A stretch of DNA of 64,000 bases, taken from the NCBI GenBank assembly GCA_029262575.1, contig JAJCZC010000035.1, positions 19,541 to 83,540 on the forward strand, written 5' to 3'. Position 1 is the stretch's first letter. Each line of letters opens with the position of its first letter. Under the pieces are notes generated by a model, which was given only the letters and a program-made list of their open reading frames with translations, was not told where the DNA came from and ran no database searches. The translations under genes and the position numbers were made by a program. Origin of the DNA: Candidatus Babelota bacterium. GTDB lineage: Bacteria; Babelota; Babeliae; Babelales; Vermiphilaceae. Positions 16,832-25,194 of the stretch are shown here, piece after piece.

Positions 16832-17872
16832 ATGATAAACAAACATTTTGTGTTCTGCGTACTTTTTGCATGCTGTATTTTAGGAGGTTTTGCAATATTG
16901 CAACACAAGAATAACAAACAAATCACCATTGGTTTTGGTGGTGACACCATGCTGGGTCGCTTGACCAACGTCACAATTGATGCAACAAGTTACACATATC
17001 CGTGGGGGAATCTATTGCCCCTTTTGCAACAAAATAATCTGAATATCATCAATCTAGAAACCACCTTAACACACAGTGAAGATATTGTGCCCAAAGTGTT
17101 CAACTTTAAAGCAACGCCCGATAAAATCCAAACGCTCATTGCCGGCAACATTGGTTTGGTCAATTTGGCAAATAATCATATGCTCGATTTTGGCCCTTCA
17201 GGCCTATCCGAAACTATCACAACATTGCAAAAAGCAAACCTTGCTCATGCCGGCGCCGGTAACAACCATCCGCAAGCGGCACTTCCGGCCATTGTTGAAC
17301 GTAATGACATCAAAATTGGTATGCTTGGCTACACTGATAATGAACCAACATGGCAAGCAACTGAAACCAAACCGGGCATTAATTATTTAAAAGTCGGCGA
17401 CATCACAACACTCAAAAAAGATGTTGATCTGCTAAGGAATAGGGTCGATATTATTGTGGTCAGCTATCATTGGGGGCCAAACATGCGCGAAAAGCCTAAT
17501 CAAAAACACATCGATTTTGCCCACACAATGATTGACGCTGGCGTTGATATTTTGCACGGACACAGTGCGCATATTTTTCAGGGCATTGAAATCTATAAAA
17601 ATAAACTGATCATGTATGACACGGGCGACTTAGTTGATGATTATAAAGTTACACCAGAAACGCGCAATGATCTTTCGTTTTTATTTTTAGTTACAATCAC
17701 AAAAAATGGCAAAACAAACATTGAACATGTGCAACTTGTGCCAACGCACATTGATAACATGCAAGTCAACTTGGCAGCTGGCAATGATTATGAATGGAGC
17801 ATCAAACGCATGCAGATGCTATCCGCACCCTTTGGCACAGCAGTATCTGATGATGGACATATAAGCATCTAA
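16832..17872 (+). CDS. CapA family metallophosphoesterase-like protein
   Basis: A 346-residue protein started at MINKHF after AGGGAAATA. It has a signal/anchor helix (about residues 6-24) followed by the CapA (poly-gamma-glutamate synthesis, metallophosphatase superfamily) motifs: GGDTMLGR (D38), NLETTL, NLANNHMLDFG, SYHWGPNM and HGHSAHIF, and a conserved terminal SDDGHISI. All expected metal ligands are present, so it looks enzymatically intact. It probably acts at the cell surface. Catalytically dead relatives lie at 20397 and 23376. Confidence 0.88.
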   Translation: MINKHFVFCVLFACCILGGFAILQHKNNKQITIGFGGDTMLGRLTNVTIDATSYTYPWGNLLPLLQQNNLNIINLETTLTHSEDIVPKVFNFKATPDKIQTLIAGNIGLVNLANNHMLDFGPSGLSETITTLQKANLAHAGAGNNHPQAALPAIVERNDIKIGMLGYTDNEPTWQATETKPGINYLKVGDITTLKKDVDLLRNRVDIIVVSYHWGPNMREKPNQKHIDFAHTMIDAGVDILHGHSAHIFQGIEIYKNKLIMYDTGDLVDDYKVTPETRNDLSFLFLVTITKNGKTNIEHVQLVPTHIDNMQVNLAAGNDYEWSIKRMQMLSAPFGTAVSDDGHISI

Positions 17873-17913
17873 AAAAAAGACTACCATACGCACAATGTAA
17901 ACATAGTATACGT

Positions 17914-18888
17914 TTATAAAAAAGACTGGCTTTCAAACGTTTGAAGCAAATCGGCATTTGGATACGTTAATGCTTGTTTAGCATCAAGACTATTAATGTG
18001 CCCATAAAGTCTTGCCAACACATGATTAACGTTTTCTTCTGGACCACATTTTGTCGGATCAATAGCACACCATTTTTTTGCAGAATAATGTGGCACTAAG
18101 CGATCCTTAAAAACATCGGAAATTGTCAATGCTAAAAACGCCGGATCTTGCCAACACAAAGTTTGCATAGAACAACCAAATACCGTTTGTATATATGGCG
18201 CGGCATAATTAGTGAATTGATTTCTTGAATATACGACACATAACTTTAGATATTTGTTGAGTTCATTTTTTTTGCTTTTATCTAAATCGTCATAAAGCAT
18301 ATGCAAAAATGAAATAAGACCTCTGCCACTACTGCAATATTCAAACACAGCAGTTTTATTACCATGTTGGCCAGCCTTAATGATCTGATCTGGGTGCATG
18401 CCTATCTTTTTAAGATAAAAAGTATACGTTTTTCTTGCATCACTTGATGGCATTGCTGTTTGCAACATGCAATAAGAATGTTGCACTTCACCCACAAACT
18501 TACCTGAAAAGGCAATATGCCCATCACAATTGAATACTGCTTTAGCATCGCATTCATTTTGGTTCAGCGCTTGTGCACCTAAAGTCAAATAAGCTAAAGA
18601 TTGCCCAAGACTAAAATTTCTACATCCTGCATATTGTTTGCGCATAGTATTTATAATGGGCAAAAATGAACACTCAAACACATCTTTATCCATAAGAGGA
18701 TGACACACTTTTGTGTTGTTTGTATGCGATTCTGATTGGGTAGATTTCACCCTATAATAAAGACTCTTTGCCTGATAAGGATTTTGTTTGAATTTTTCAA
18801 AAGAAAGCAATTTTTGGTTGCTCGAACCTGCAGTAAAGATTGTCTGACAATAAACACCAAACAAAAAAATATAACCTAACTTTTTCAC
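17914..18888 (-). CDS. Exported Cys-containing protein of unknown function
   Basis: A 324-residue protein started at a GTG (18888) preceded by GGAGG. This yields the signal peptide KKLGYIFLFGVYCQTIFTAG, which a longer upstream reading would bury. It has many spaced cysteines (about ten) suggesting disulfides, in motifs such as FNCDGHIAFSGKF and CAIDPTKCGPEEN. No family recognised. It stands alone between CapA and parA. Confidence 0.65.
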   Translation of the reverse strand: MKKLGYIFLFGVYCQTIFTAGSSNQKLLSFEKFKQNPYQAKSLYYRVKSTQSESHTNNTKVCHPLMDKDVFECSFLPIINTMRKQYAGCRNFSLGQSLAYLTLGAQALNQNECDAKAVFNCDGHIAFSGKFVGEVQHSYCMLQTAMPSSDARKTYTFYLKKIGMHPDQIIKAGQHGNKTAVFEYCSSGRGLISFLHMLYDDLDKSKKNELNKYLKLCVVYSRNQFTNYAAPYIQTVFGCSMQTLCWQDPAFLALTISDVFKDRLVPHYSAKKWCAIDPTKCGPEENVNHVLARLYGHINSLDAKQALTYPNADLLQTFESQSFL

Positions 18889-19080
18889 CGACTTCCTCCA
18901 TTTTGCATCTAATTTCTGGCTTTCACCATCCCTTAATAATACCATTTGAAATCATTCCTGTCAAATGATATTAAGCTATAGAACAGCGTTTTGGCACCTT
19001 TAATACACTAAACAATTGCATTTGCCACATTTGCCGTGTTAGCATCTTTTTAACACTGGGACACGAAAGCACCAAACACA

Positions 19081-19115
19081 TAAAGGTAAACCTTTATTAA
19101 GCCGAGAATCGGCTT
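19081..19115. promoter_or_regulatory. Palindromes upstream of parA
   Basis: Two perfect inverted repeats are side by side: TAAAGGT/ACCTTTA (19081-19096) and AAGCCGA/TCGGCTT (19099-19115). They lie about 35 bases before the parA start. They may be operator or centromere-like sites for the downstream ribbon-helix-helix protein; the second could also be a terminator stem. Confidence 0.4.
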
Positions 19116-19148
19116 GATAAAAATCCGACCTAATTAGGGAGAGTGAGT

Positions 19149-19910
19149 ATGCGCAAAATTGCCATCATTAACCAAAAGGGCGGAAGTGGCAAGACCACAA
19201 CTGCCGTTAACTTAGCTGCAACACTTGCAGAAAAAAAACGCAAAGTGTTGTTGATCGATTTGGATCCACAAGCATCAACTTCATCATGGTTTGGCCAATC
19301 ACGAGATTCAAAAGGATTGTTTGAACTGTTCACCAATAAAACAAACATTAACGACATTATTGTGCACACCGACAACGAACGTATAGATTTAATTCCATCA
19401 TCATCTTGGCTGATGGGGTTGGAAAAAAGATTGGCGCAAGAAGTTGGCGCAGAAATAATACTCAAACAAAAATTTCAAGAACTGCCAAAACGAAGATGGG
19501 ATTATATCATTATTGATTGCCCACCTACATTAGGCATTTTAACTATCAATGCTTTAACTGCAGTGCAAGAAATTATTGTCCCCGTTGAGGCGCGTATTAT
19601 GGCACTTGCAGGATTAGTGCAACTATTGCAAACAATATCAGTTATCAAAGAACGACTGAATCCAAAATTACGCATTTCCGGCATTGTGCCATGCCGCGTT
19701 GATTTGCGCACAAATCATGCAAAAGAGGTGGTCAAAGAATTGCGTAGTAATTTTAAAAGCAAAATGTATAAAACGGCTATTCGTGAAAACATTAAACTTT
19801 CTGAAGCACCATCATATATTAAACCGATAACTGAATATGACACCAATTGCAACGGTGCACATGATTATCGATTGTTGGCACGTGAAGTTATAAAACAAGA
19901 ACGGAAATAA
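19149..19910 (+). CDS. ParA family ATPase
   Basis: A 253-residue ParA/Soj-type ATPase started at the ATG after AGGGAGA; a GTG six bases earlier is unlikely. The deviant Walker A is KGGSGKTT (K10 to T17), DLDPQAS is the switch region and DYIIIDCPP carries Walker B. These proteins drive chromosome or plasmid segregation by ATP-dependent DNA binding. There is no ParB next door. A ribbon-helix-helix protein follows instead, the plan of some plasmid systems. Confidence 0.9.
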   Translation: MRKIAIINQKGGSGKTTTAVNLAATLAEKKRKVLLIDLDPQASTSSWFGQSRDSKGLFELFTNKTNINDIIVHTDNERIDLIPSSSWLMGLEKRLAQEVGAEIILKQKFQELPKRRWDYIIIDCPPTLGILTINALTAVQEIIVPVEARIMALAGLVQLLQTISVIKERLNPKLRISGIVPCRVDLRTNHAKEVVKELRSNFKSKMYKTAIRENIKLSEAPSYIKPITEYDTNCNGAHDYRLLAREVIKQERK

Positions 19911-19997
19911 CCTTGTTATTCGTTAGGCAAAATACTGTAAATGTCTACAACGTTTACATTTATTAAGGAACAGAAAATGGCAAAGAAGAAAAACAAC

Positions 19998-20035
19998 CCT
20001 TCGATACTCTTGATCAAGATCAAGAACTCAGAATG
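19998..20035. repeat. Second copy of the CCTTCGATAC repeat
   Basis: CCTTCGATACTC...AACTCAGAATGA matches the repeat at 6871. It sits right after an abortive start ATGGCAAAGAAGAAAAACAA, which mirrors the true start ATGACAAAAAAAAAGAATAA of the next gene. This suggests the repeat inserted into the original gene start. Confidence 0.45.
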
Positions 20036-20064
20036 ATATAAGGAATAACAAAAAAGGAAAAAAT

Positions 20065-20388
20065 ATGACAAAAAAAAAGAATAAGACTATAAACGCAAAT
20101 CCATTAACGGATTATCTATCACCAACCAAAAAAAGCAACAACAAGCCCACAAGAAAAATTGAAGAACAACCAGAAAAAAAAAATTTCAAAACACGTGTGA
20201 CCATTCACATGTCGGTCGACTTAATTGATAAAGTTAAAAATGCTGTGTTTTGGGAGCCCGGTTTAACACTCACTGAATTTGCAGAACGTGCATTTATGTA
20301 TGAACTAAGAAAATGGGAAAAAGATTGGGGTGAAGAATATCCTCAACGGCAAGATTACCAACTTAAAGGCGGAAGACCGCTAAAATAG
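20065..20388 (+). CDS. Ribbon-helix-helix DNA-binding partner of ParA
   Basis: A 107-residue protein with a basic, flexible N-terminus (about residues 1-45) and a C-terminal ribbon-helix-helix (about 48-90). The strand TRVTIHMSVD is followed by helices LIDKVKNAVFWE and TLTEFAERAFMYELRKWEK. By position and architecture it resembles centromere-binding proteins of ParA/RHH segregation systems. The N-terminal arm would stimulate ParA. It is preceded by AAGGA and followed 8 bases later by the CapA-like gene. Confidence 0.75.
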   Translation: MTKKKNKTINANPLTDYLSPTKKSNNKPTRKIEEQPEKKNFKTRVTIHMSVDLIDKVKNAVFWEPGLTLTEFAERAFMYELRKWEKDWGEEYPQRQDYQLKGGRPLK

Positions 20389-20396
20389 GGGCAGAT

Positions 20397-21332
20397 ATGA
20401 AGATTTCAATTCTAAGCAGCATCTCATGCAGAACTGGACATGCTAGCAGGCAGGATTTACCTCATACACAATCTCAACAATACCTTTCACAAGACTACAA
20501 TTTTCCGTGGGGAGATCTGCATAAACTTTTGCACCAAAATGCTGTCAATATACTCAATCCGCAACAACACGTTTTTCATGATTTGACATCATTAACCTCA
20601 GATGCAACACATGTATTAAAGGCGGGTAATATTGCGGTCGTTAATTTGGCCGATCCAATGTTGATCGAAGATAATAGCAAGGTGCCACTCGCATTAAATC
20701 GTACAGATATTCACACCGTTGGCATTGGTATAAACAATGCACAAGCACGCGAGCCATTTGAATTTGAAAAAAATGGCATCAAAATTGGCATCATAGGTTT
20801 TTCTAATAAAAAAGAGCATGAACATGAACGCAACGACGAACCAAGTATCTTTTATACACCATTTGGCGATGTTAACCCAATAAAAGAGCTCATTAGCAAA
20901 GCAAAAGATGAAGTCGATATATTAATAGCATTGATTCAATGGGGGTCACAAAAACCTGAACCTGATGACACCTACCGCCAATTTACACACGCATTAATTG
21001 ATGCCGGTATTGATATTATTCATGGCGAAAGTGACCATGTCTATTTAGGTGTTGAAAATTATAACGGCAAATTGATTATCTATGATTCAGGTGATTTTGT
21101 TGATATCTACATGAGTAATGATGAAAAAGAAAGCGTGCCGCGCTCATTTATTTATGAACTTGAACTGGGCAAAGATGGCATTAAGCACGTCAAACTTATT
21201 CCAGTCCTCATGCAAGGAAATCAGCTGGTCAAAACAATTGGCCAAAACAAAACTGAAGCAATTACCTTAATGCAAACAATCAGCAAAAATCTGGGCACAA
21301 CCATTTCTGATGATGGTGAAATTCAACTTTAA
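20397..21332 (+). CDS. CapA-like pseudoenzyme in the parA operon
   Basis: A 311-residue protein homologous to the CapA protein at 16832 across its length. It shares YNFPWGDL, GIKIGIIGFSN, VENYNGKLIIYDSGDFVD and ISDDGEIQL. But the metal and catalytic positions are lost: GGDTMLGR is replaced by a divergent S/R-rich stretch, NLET by NPQQ, NLANNH by NLADPM, SYHWG by LIQWG and HGHSAH by HGESDH. It also lacks a signal peptide. It is probably not an enzyme and may have been reused in the segregation operon, or is decaying. A 220-base copy of its middle lies at 23391. Confidence 0.75.
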   Translation: MKISILSSISCRTGHASRQDLPHTQSQQYLSQDYNFPWGDLHKLLHQNAVNILNPQQHVFHDLTSLTSDATHVLKAGNIAVVNLADPMLIEDNSKVPLALNRTDIHTVGIGINNAQAREPFEFEKNGIKIGIIGFSNKKEHEHERNDEPSIFYTPFGDVNPIKELISKAKDEVDILIALIQWGSQKPEPDDTYRQFTHALIDAGIDIIHGESDHVYLGVENYNGKLIIYDSGDFVDIYMSNDEKESVPRSFIYELELGKDGIKHVKLIPVLMQGNQLVKTIGQNKTEAITLMQTISKNLGTTISDDGEIQL

Positions 21333-21353
21333 ATACCCAGAAGGTATGCGTAT

Positions 21354-21540
21354 TTCGATCTTCTATACAATGCGATAAACGTATACCATTTAAACCGCAT
21401 CATCAGCACTTTATTAGATGAAGGGCAATTAGCATTGTTACAGGACTTCCGCAAATAACTGAAAGACCTGTTCAGGTTTGCCAATTCAAAAAACGAGCTC
21501 TTCTTTTGTGAACACAAAAAACACAAAGAAGAGCTAAAAT
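21354..21540 (+). repeat. IS-A end repeat, copy 2, with gene tail
   Basis: It includes a coding tail ending LLDEGQLALLQDFRK and a stop (21463), then the repeat caaataactgaaagacctg, then an inverted repeat GAGCTCTTCTTTTGTG/ACAAAGAAGAGCT (about 21496-21536). Copy 1 (7010) also begins after a similar DFYK-stop tail. Confidence 0.5.
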
Positions 21541-21770
21541 GATCAGAAAAACTAAGTGTAAATTACGCTTATCCCGTTGCATTGCTTTTGTCCATCTCAT
21601 TTCGAAAAACTTTTGAGTCGTTAGGTCATGAAGCAGGTGTAGGCGGGAACACGATTTCTCGTATTGTTAAGCATGATTCAGCAACGACAAGGGACCTGAT
21701 CAAGGTTGTAAATGCAGTTTTCAAAAGGAAGCGGCTATACTTGATTATCAATGATACGTTGATATTAAAT
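21541..21770 (+). pseudogene. N-terminal transposase remnant, IS-A copy 2
   Basis: Begins with ATGATCAGAAAAACTAAG (frame 1), then after a frame change reads YPVALLLSIS, ESLGHEAGVGGNTISRIVKHD and DLIKVVNAVFKRKRLYLIINDTLI. It is homologous to copy 1 up to about 21768 and then is cut by an unrelated ISAs1-type fragment. Only the N-terminal third remains and DDTLI has become NDTLI, so it is inactive. Confidence 0.6.
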
Positions 21771-21771
21771 A

Positions 21772-21988
21772 AAGGCATATAATATTCCGATCTATTCGCT
21801 ATAAAATCTGCAATTTCAGTACAATTGTTTGCACCACCTAAAATTGCACATATCGCCATAATAATGATACATTCGAGACCATAAATCTTATTCTTATCTG
21901 ATCTAAAATCACTTACCTCTTGAAGGCAAGCTATTAAGTTTGCAAATCTTGGGTTTTCATGTACGTTTTCAAGAGATATGCGATTCAT
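21772..21988 (-). pseudogene. ISAs1-family transposase, N-terminal fragment
   Basis: Starts at an ATG after AAAGGAATT and encodes about 70 residues. LQEVSDFRSDKNKIYGLECIIIMAICAILGGANNCTEI is the conserved N-terminal domain of ISAs1-type DDE transposases (usual full length nearly 400 residues). It ends abruptly where the IS-A remnant begins, so one element has been cut by the other. It is non-functional. Confidence 0.7.
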
Positions 21989-22051
21989 TAGAATTCCTTT
22001 TTTAGGTGAGCTTGAAAATTGAATCGAATAGCATATCTCTATCTCAAACAC

Positions 22052-22460
22052 TCAAATCAGTCAACTTCTATCGGAAAACATTCTATTCTTGATAAAAAAA
22101 CAAAAAAAAGACGAGTCACTTTTCTCCCTGTAAAACACCTATAAATTCGGAGCCTATTAAGCGATTGCCCCGACAAAAAGAATAAAGCCCTTGCCGTCCA
22201 CAGAAAATAATTGCTAATATAAAAATAAGCAGCGAGGGCCTTGATAGGCGAGCTCTCGAAAAAAACCAGGATGATAGCATCAAAAGGTGCGCTAATACAC
22301 GCGAAAAGAGAAAAGCTTGAAGGAGGGGCTATTTTCCCAATAGCGATCTTTTTCTGGCACCATTGATGTATAGAGTTACAATAAGGAACAAATAAGAACG
22401 ATTGAAGAATAATTGAGTAGTTGTGTTTTTAATTTTTTTGATAAGGTATAGGAAAGGATT
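22052..22460. other. Intergenic stretch with no gene seen
   Basis: There is no credible reading frame. A distant imperfect inverted repeat (AAAGCCCTTGC at 22184 and GCGAGGGCCTT at 22232) could form an 11-base stem. Probably decayed element sequence plus the promoter region of the gene at 22461. Confidence 0.5.
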
Positions 22461-23318
22461 ATGAAATATATAAAATGTATGGTGGTAATGAGTTTTTTAG
22501 TTATGACCAGTGGCTATGTGGCTGCCGCCTCTAGCAGTCACACTTCTAACAAAGATTTCCTCATTCCTGTTTATAGATACATCACTCCAGCATCGCATAA
22601 CCTGGAAATGACCGATACTCTTAGGTGGTATCTGCGCAAGTCAATTGCTCTGCTTTTAAAGGAATTAATTAGCGTAAAGGATGACATCGTTTTAATATCT
22701 CGCTTTTTTATGGATGATATGGATGCTCCTACGCAAGCGCTTCTTGAAAATTGCTATCGCGGAAACGTTTCATCATTAAAGAAGCGCATCATCCTCATGA
22801 CCAACATTAAGAAGATCCTGAAGGCTCACCCAGAATTAATATCTGATAAGTATAGAATATATGATGCATACGATGGTAGCAGCAAAGATAAGCACACAGT
22901 CGTTCATCTTTATCGATTGATAAATTTTGTTGCCGATTTAGACCTAACAGTTTTTGGTCGATTGAGACTCGCAGGTAAAGAATTCTCAGACGTGCCTGGC
23001 TACTACGCCGAAAACCCATCACTCATTGAAGAACGACTAGATGAACTAGGAGACTTAGGAGTACAATTAGATGAAATATTACGCCCTTACAGGAAATCGA
23101 CTAAAGTTATCGACCTCACTCAGAATCAACCGCCAGGCATAACTCCATCTTTGGAGCATGACCTTGATTTCTATCGAATACATATTCGTCCGCGGAATCT
23201 CGAAGGGGACATGCCATTGCCTGAAATGGAGTACTTAGAAAAGATAGACGGTGATTATGAGTATCTTAAAAACAAGCCTTCCGTGGAGCAAATAACTGAA
23301 AGATCTGTTCAGGATTGA
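22461..23318 (+). CDS. Exported protein, C-terminus replaced by IS-A end
   Basis: A 285-residue protein with an AAAGGAT-like site and a signal peptide to about residue 22, followed by ASSSH. Mostly helical and unrecognised. The last eleven or so codons (encoding VEQITERSVQD) lie within the IS-A end repeat that begins near 23286. The natural 3' end has therefore been lost and the stop is supplied by the repeat. It may still be expressed as a truncated protein. Confidence 0.65.
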   Translation: MKYIKCMVVMSFLVMTSGYVAAASSSHTSNKDFLIPVYRYITPASHNLEMTDTLRWYLRKSIALLLKELISVKDDIVLISRFFMDDMDAPTQALLENCYRGNVSSLKKRIILMTNIKKILKAHPELISDKYRIYDAYDGSSKDKHTVVHLYRLINFVADLDLTVFGRLRLAGKEFSDVPGYYAENPSLIEERLDELGDLGVQLDEILRPYRKSTKVIDLTQNQPPGITPSLEHDLDFYRIHIRPRNLEGDMPLPEMEYLEKIDGDYEYLKNKPSVEQITERSVQD

Positions 23319-23390
23319 CATCTCAAAAAAAATGAGCTCTTCTTTTGTAGTCTAAAAACATAAAGAGGAGCTCTAATGATCAGAAAAACT
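23286..23390 (+). repeat. IS-A end repeat, copy 3
   Basis: The sequence caaataactgaaagatctgttcagg is followed by GAGCTCTTCTTTTG...AAGAGGAGCTC and ATGATCAGAAAAACT, the same order as in copies 1 and 2. The transposase is absent; CapA-like DNA follows immediately. Confidence 0.6.
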
Positions 23391-23663
23391 GAGCCTGATG
23401 ACACCTACCGCCAATTTACACACGCATTAATTGATGCCGGTATTGATATTATTCATGGCGAAAGTGACCATGTCTATTTAGGTGTTGAAAACTATAACGG
23501 CAAATTGATTATCTATGATTCAGGTGATTTTGTTGATATCTACATGAGTAATGATGAAAAAGAAAGCGTGCCACGCTCATTTATTTATGAACTTGAACTG
23601 GGCAAAGATGCGATAAATAAAGGCAAAACAGCCAAAATTCAAAAACAAAACCCTTGTTTTTAG
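23376..23663 (+). pseudogene. Chimaeric fragment: IS-A start fused to CapA-like middle
   Basis: The 95-codon frame begins with the transposase start MIRKT. From codon 6 it is nearly identical to about codons 188-260 of the CapA-like gene at 20397 (from EPDDTYRQFTHALIDAG to ELELGKD), then diverges to a stop. The DNA copy spans about 23391-23612 against 20958-21179, with only a few substitutions, so the duplication is recent. It has an in-frame start but encodes only a fragment and is not expected to function. Confidence 0.7.
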
Positions 23664-23727
23664 CTTACCAAAGCTGCTATTATGTTAAATGATAGGTATT
23701 TTTAAGTATATTATAGGAGTATTAAAA

Positions 23728-24243
23728 ATGAAGCATATTTCACGTATTTTAGTTATCACTTTTGCAATGCAGGGCATAAGTTCATATGCCCAAATGCATC
23801 AAACAATGGTGCAACAAAGTTCTTCACAACAAGTTTCAAGCCAGCTAACACCACAAGGTGGCTCAGTAACTATTGGTGGGCAAACATTCCATACGGAACC
23901 AGGCCAATCAATCACAGTGCAAGGTGGGGGCATGACAGCACAGACTCAAACCACTAAAATTGGTGATGAGCCGGCAGTCACTGTGACTGAAGTTGAAAAA
24001 CGTCCATTAACTGTAACCGTTGATGGGGAAACTACGGTCATCGATGACCCTTCATCAACAACTGTTACTATCGATGGTGAACCTATTGACTTAGAAAGTA
24101 ACGAACAACGCGAAGGCGTAATCAGAAGAACTGGCGAAGCTACAGCTCAAGCAACAAGAGATGCGGTTGATGTAGCTGCACAAGCAACTGAAGGCGCTCT
24201 CGACACCGTAAGTAATTTCTTCGGCGGCCTATTCGGTAGGTAA
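23728..24243 (+). CDS. Small exported beta-rich protein
   Basis: A 171-residue protein started at MKHISRI after a clear AGGAG; the longer reading lacks a site. It has a signal peptide to about residue 21, a Gln/Ser-rich start, then repeated short beta units (SVTIGGQTFHTEPGQSITVQ, LTVTVDGETTVID, TVTIDGEPIDLE). A helical end closes with VSNFFGGLFGR. The C-terminal part resembles that of the next gene. Function unknown; likely a surface or secreted protein. Confidence 0.7.
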   Translation: MKHISRILVITFAMQGISSYAQMHQTMVQQSSSQQVSSQLTPQGGSVTIGGQTFHTEPGQSITVQGGGMTAQTQTTKIGDEPAVTVTEVEKRPLTVTVDGETTVIDDPSSTTVTIDGEPIDLESNEQREGVIRRTGEATAQATRDAVDVAAQATEGALDTVSNFFGGLFGR

Positions 24244-24308
24244 AAAACCAAAGTAAATTAAGATGTTTAAACTTTAATAATCCTTAACAATAAAGAAGGA
24301 GTCGTATT

Positions 24309-24611
24309 ATGAAGAAAATAGTACGCTTATTGGCAATAGTTTGTGTGACTCAAACATTCGGCTTGTTTGCAGATAGTCATAATAGCTTCCGCCAAACAAG
24401 GCCTTACTATCGTGACCAATCACGTTCAGCGGCTTTTAACGAAAACCAACAACAGCTAAATCAGCCTTATGATGCACAATATAGCAATGGCGGCATCATC
24501 AGAGGCGCTGAAAATGCAGTTGTCGACACAACTAAGGGAGCTGCTCACTTAGCTGAAGACGCTGTCGAGGCACCGGTCAGAGTCCTTGGTAGTATTTTTG
24601 GTGGGCGATAA
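24309..24611 (+). CDS. Small exported protein, companion of the preceding gene
   Basis: A 100-residue protein with AAGGAG ribosome binding site and a signal peptide to about residue 20. Its terminal part, GAENAVVDTTKGAAHLAEDAV ending SIFGGR, matches the amphipathic Ala-rich helix and FGGLFGR ending of the upstream protein. The pair therefore shares a C-terminal module. Unrecognised family. Confidence 0.7.
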   Translation: MKKIVRLLAIVCVTQTFGLFADSHNSFRQTRPYYRDQSRSAAFNENQQQLNQPYDAQYSNGGIIRGAENAVVDTTKGAAHLAEDAVEAPVRVLGSIFGGR

Positions 24612-24616
24612 AAAAT

Positions 24617-24655
24617 AAATATAGATGCCTTGAGAACATCAAGGCATCTATATTT
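24617..24655. terminator. Bidirectional terminator with a perfect 17-base stem
   Basis: AAATATAGATGCCTTGA pairs perfectly with TCAAGGCATCTATATTT around a GAACA loop. It lies between convergent genes and overlaps the last base of the stop of the lipoprotein gene. Confidence 0.8.
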
Positions 24656-25194
24656 TAGTTATTAAGACTACGTAATTTATTTTCAATTGCTGAAATATCA
24701 TCTTTATGATCATCTAGATGATACCATGCAACTTCTTCACGATCACTCACAATGATAATGGCTGGAGTTTCGTCAATTTCGACTTTTGAGTTATAAGCAA
24801 TTTGATATAACGCCTCAACATCAACCAAAACGTATTTAGCATCCGGAAGCACTTCATGCAGCCTTTGCATTACTTCAATGCATCGAATTCTTTGACTGAC
24901 TTTATGATAACAGATAATCGATGGCACAGAATGCGACAAAGCTTCAAACTCTAATGCTATCATTGCAGGGCTGAAATTCTTTATCATATTATTAAGTGCA
25001 ATTTCATCTACACCTTCATCTTCCATTAGTTTGTGCAAATTATCGGTCCTAATCAACTGCACTACAATTTCTGCAGATTCATTAAGATCCACATAAAATG
25101 CATGTTCATGCGGAACTTGCGTTTCTTCTTGAGGCTTTGAGCAAGAACTCAGGAAACCCAACAACATAAGGGAATAGATTTGTTTTTTAATCAT
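24655..25194 (-). CDS. Lipoprotein with thioredoxin-like fold lacking active cysteines
   Basis: A 179-residue protein started at MIKKQIY. Its ATG overlaps the end of the transporter gene by 8 bases. The signal peptide ends in a lipobox (LSSC, Cys18 or so), so it should be membrane anchored. The C-terminal half resembles a thioredoxin fold: KYVLVDVEALYQIAYNSKV, then TPAIIIV with a cis-Pro-like position. No CxxC is present. It is cotranscribed with the DAACS transporter and may assist it or be unrelated. Redox activity is unlikely. Confidence 0.7.
   Translation of the reverse strand: MIKKQIYSLMLLGFLSSCSKPQEETQVPHEHAFYVDLNESAEIVVQLIRTDNLHKLMEDEGVDEIALNNMIKNFSPAMIALEFEALSHSVPSIICYHKVSQRIRCIEVMQRLHEVLPDAKYVLVDVEALYQIAYNSKVEIDETPAIIIVSDREEVAWYHLDDHKDDISAIENKLRSLNN

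Noticed and set aside
21626..22051. 141-codon minus-strand frame taken as one gene
   Set aside because: Only the ISAs1 N-terminal part (to about 21772) is real. The rest reads antisense through the IS-A remnant, and the first 21 codons lie upstream of the proper start.
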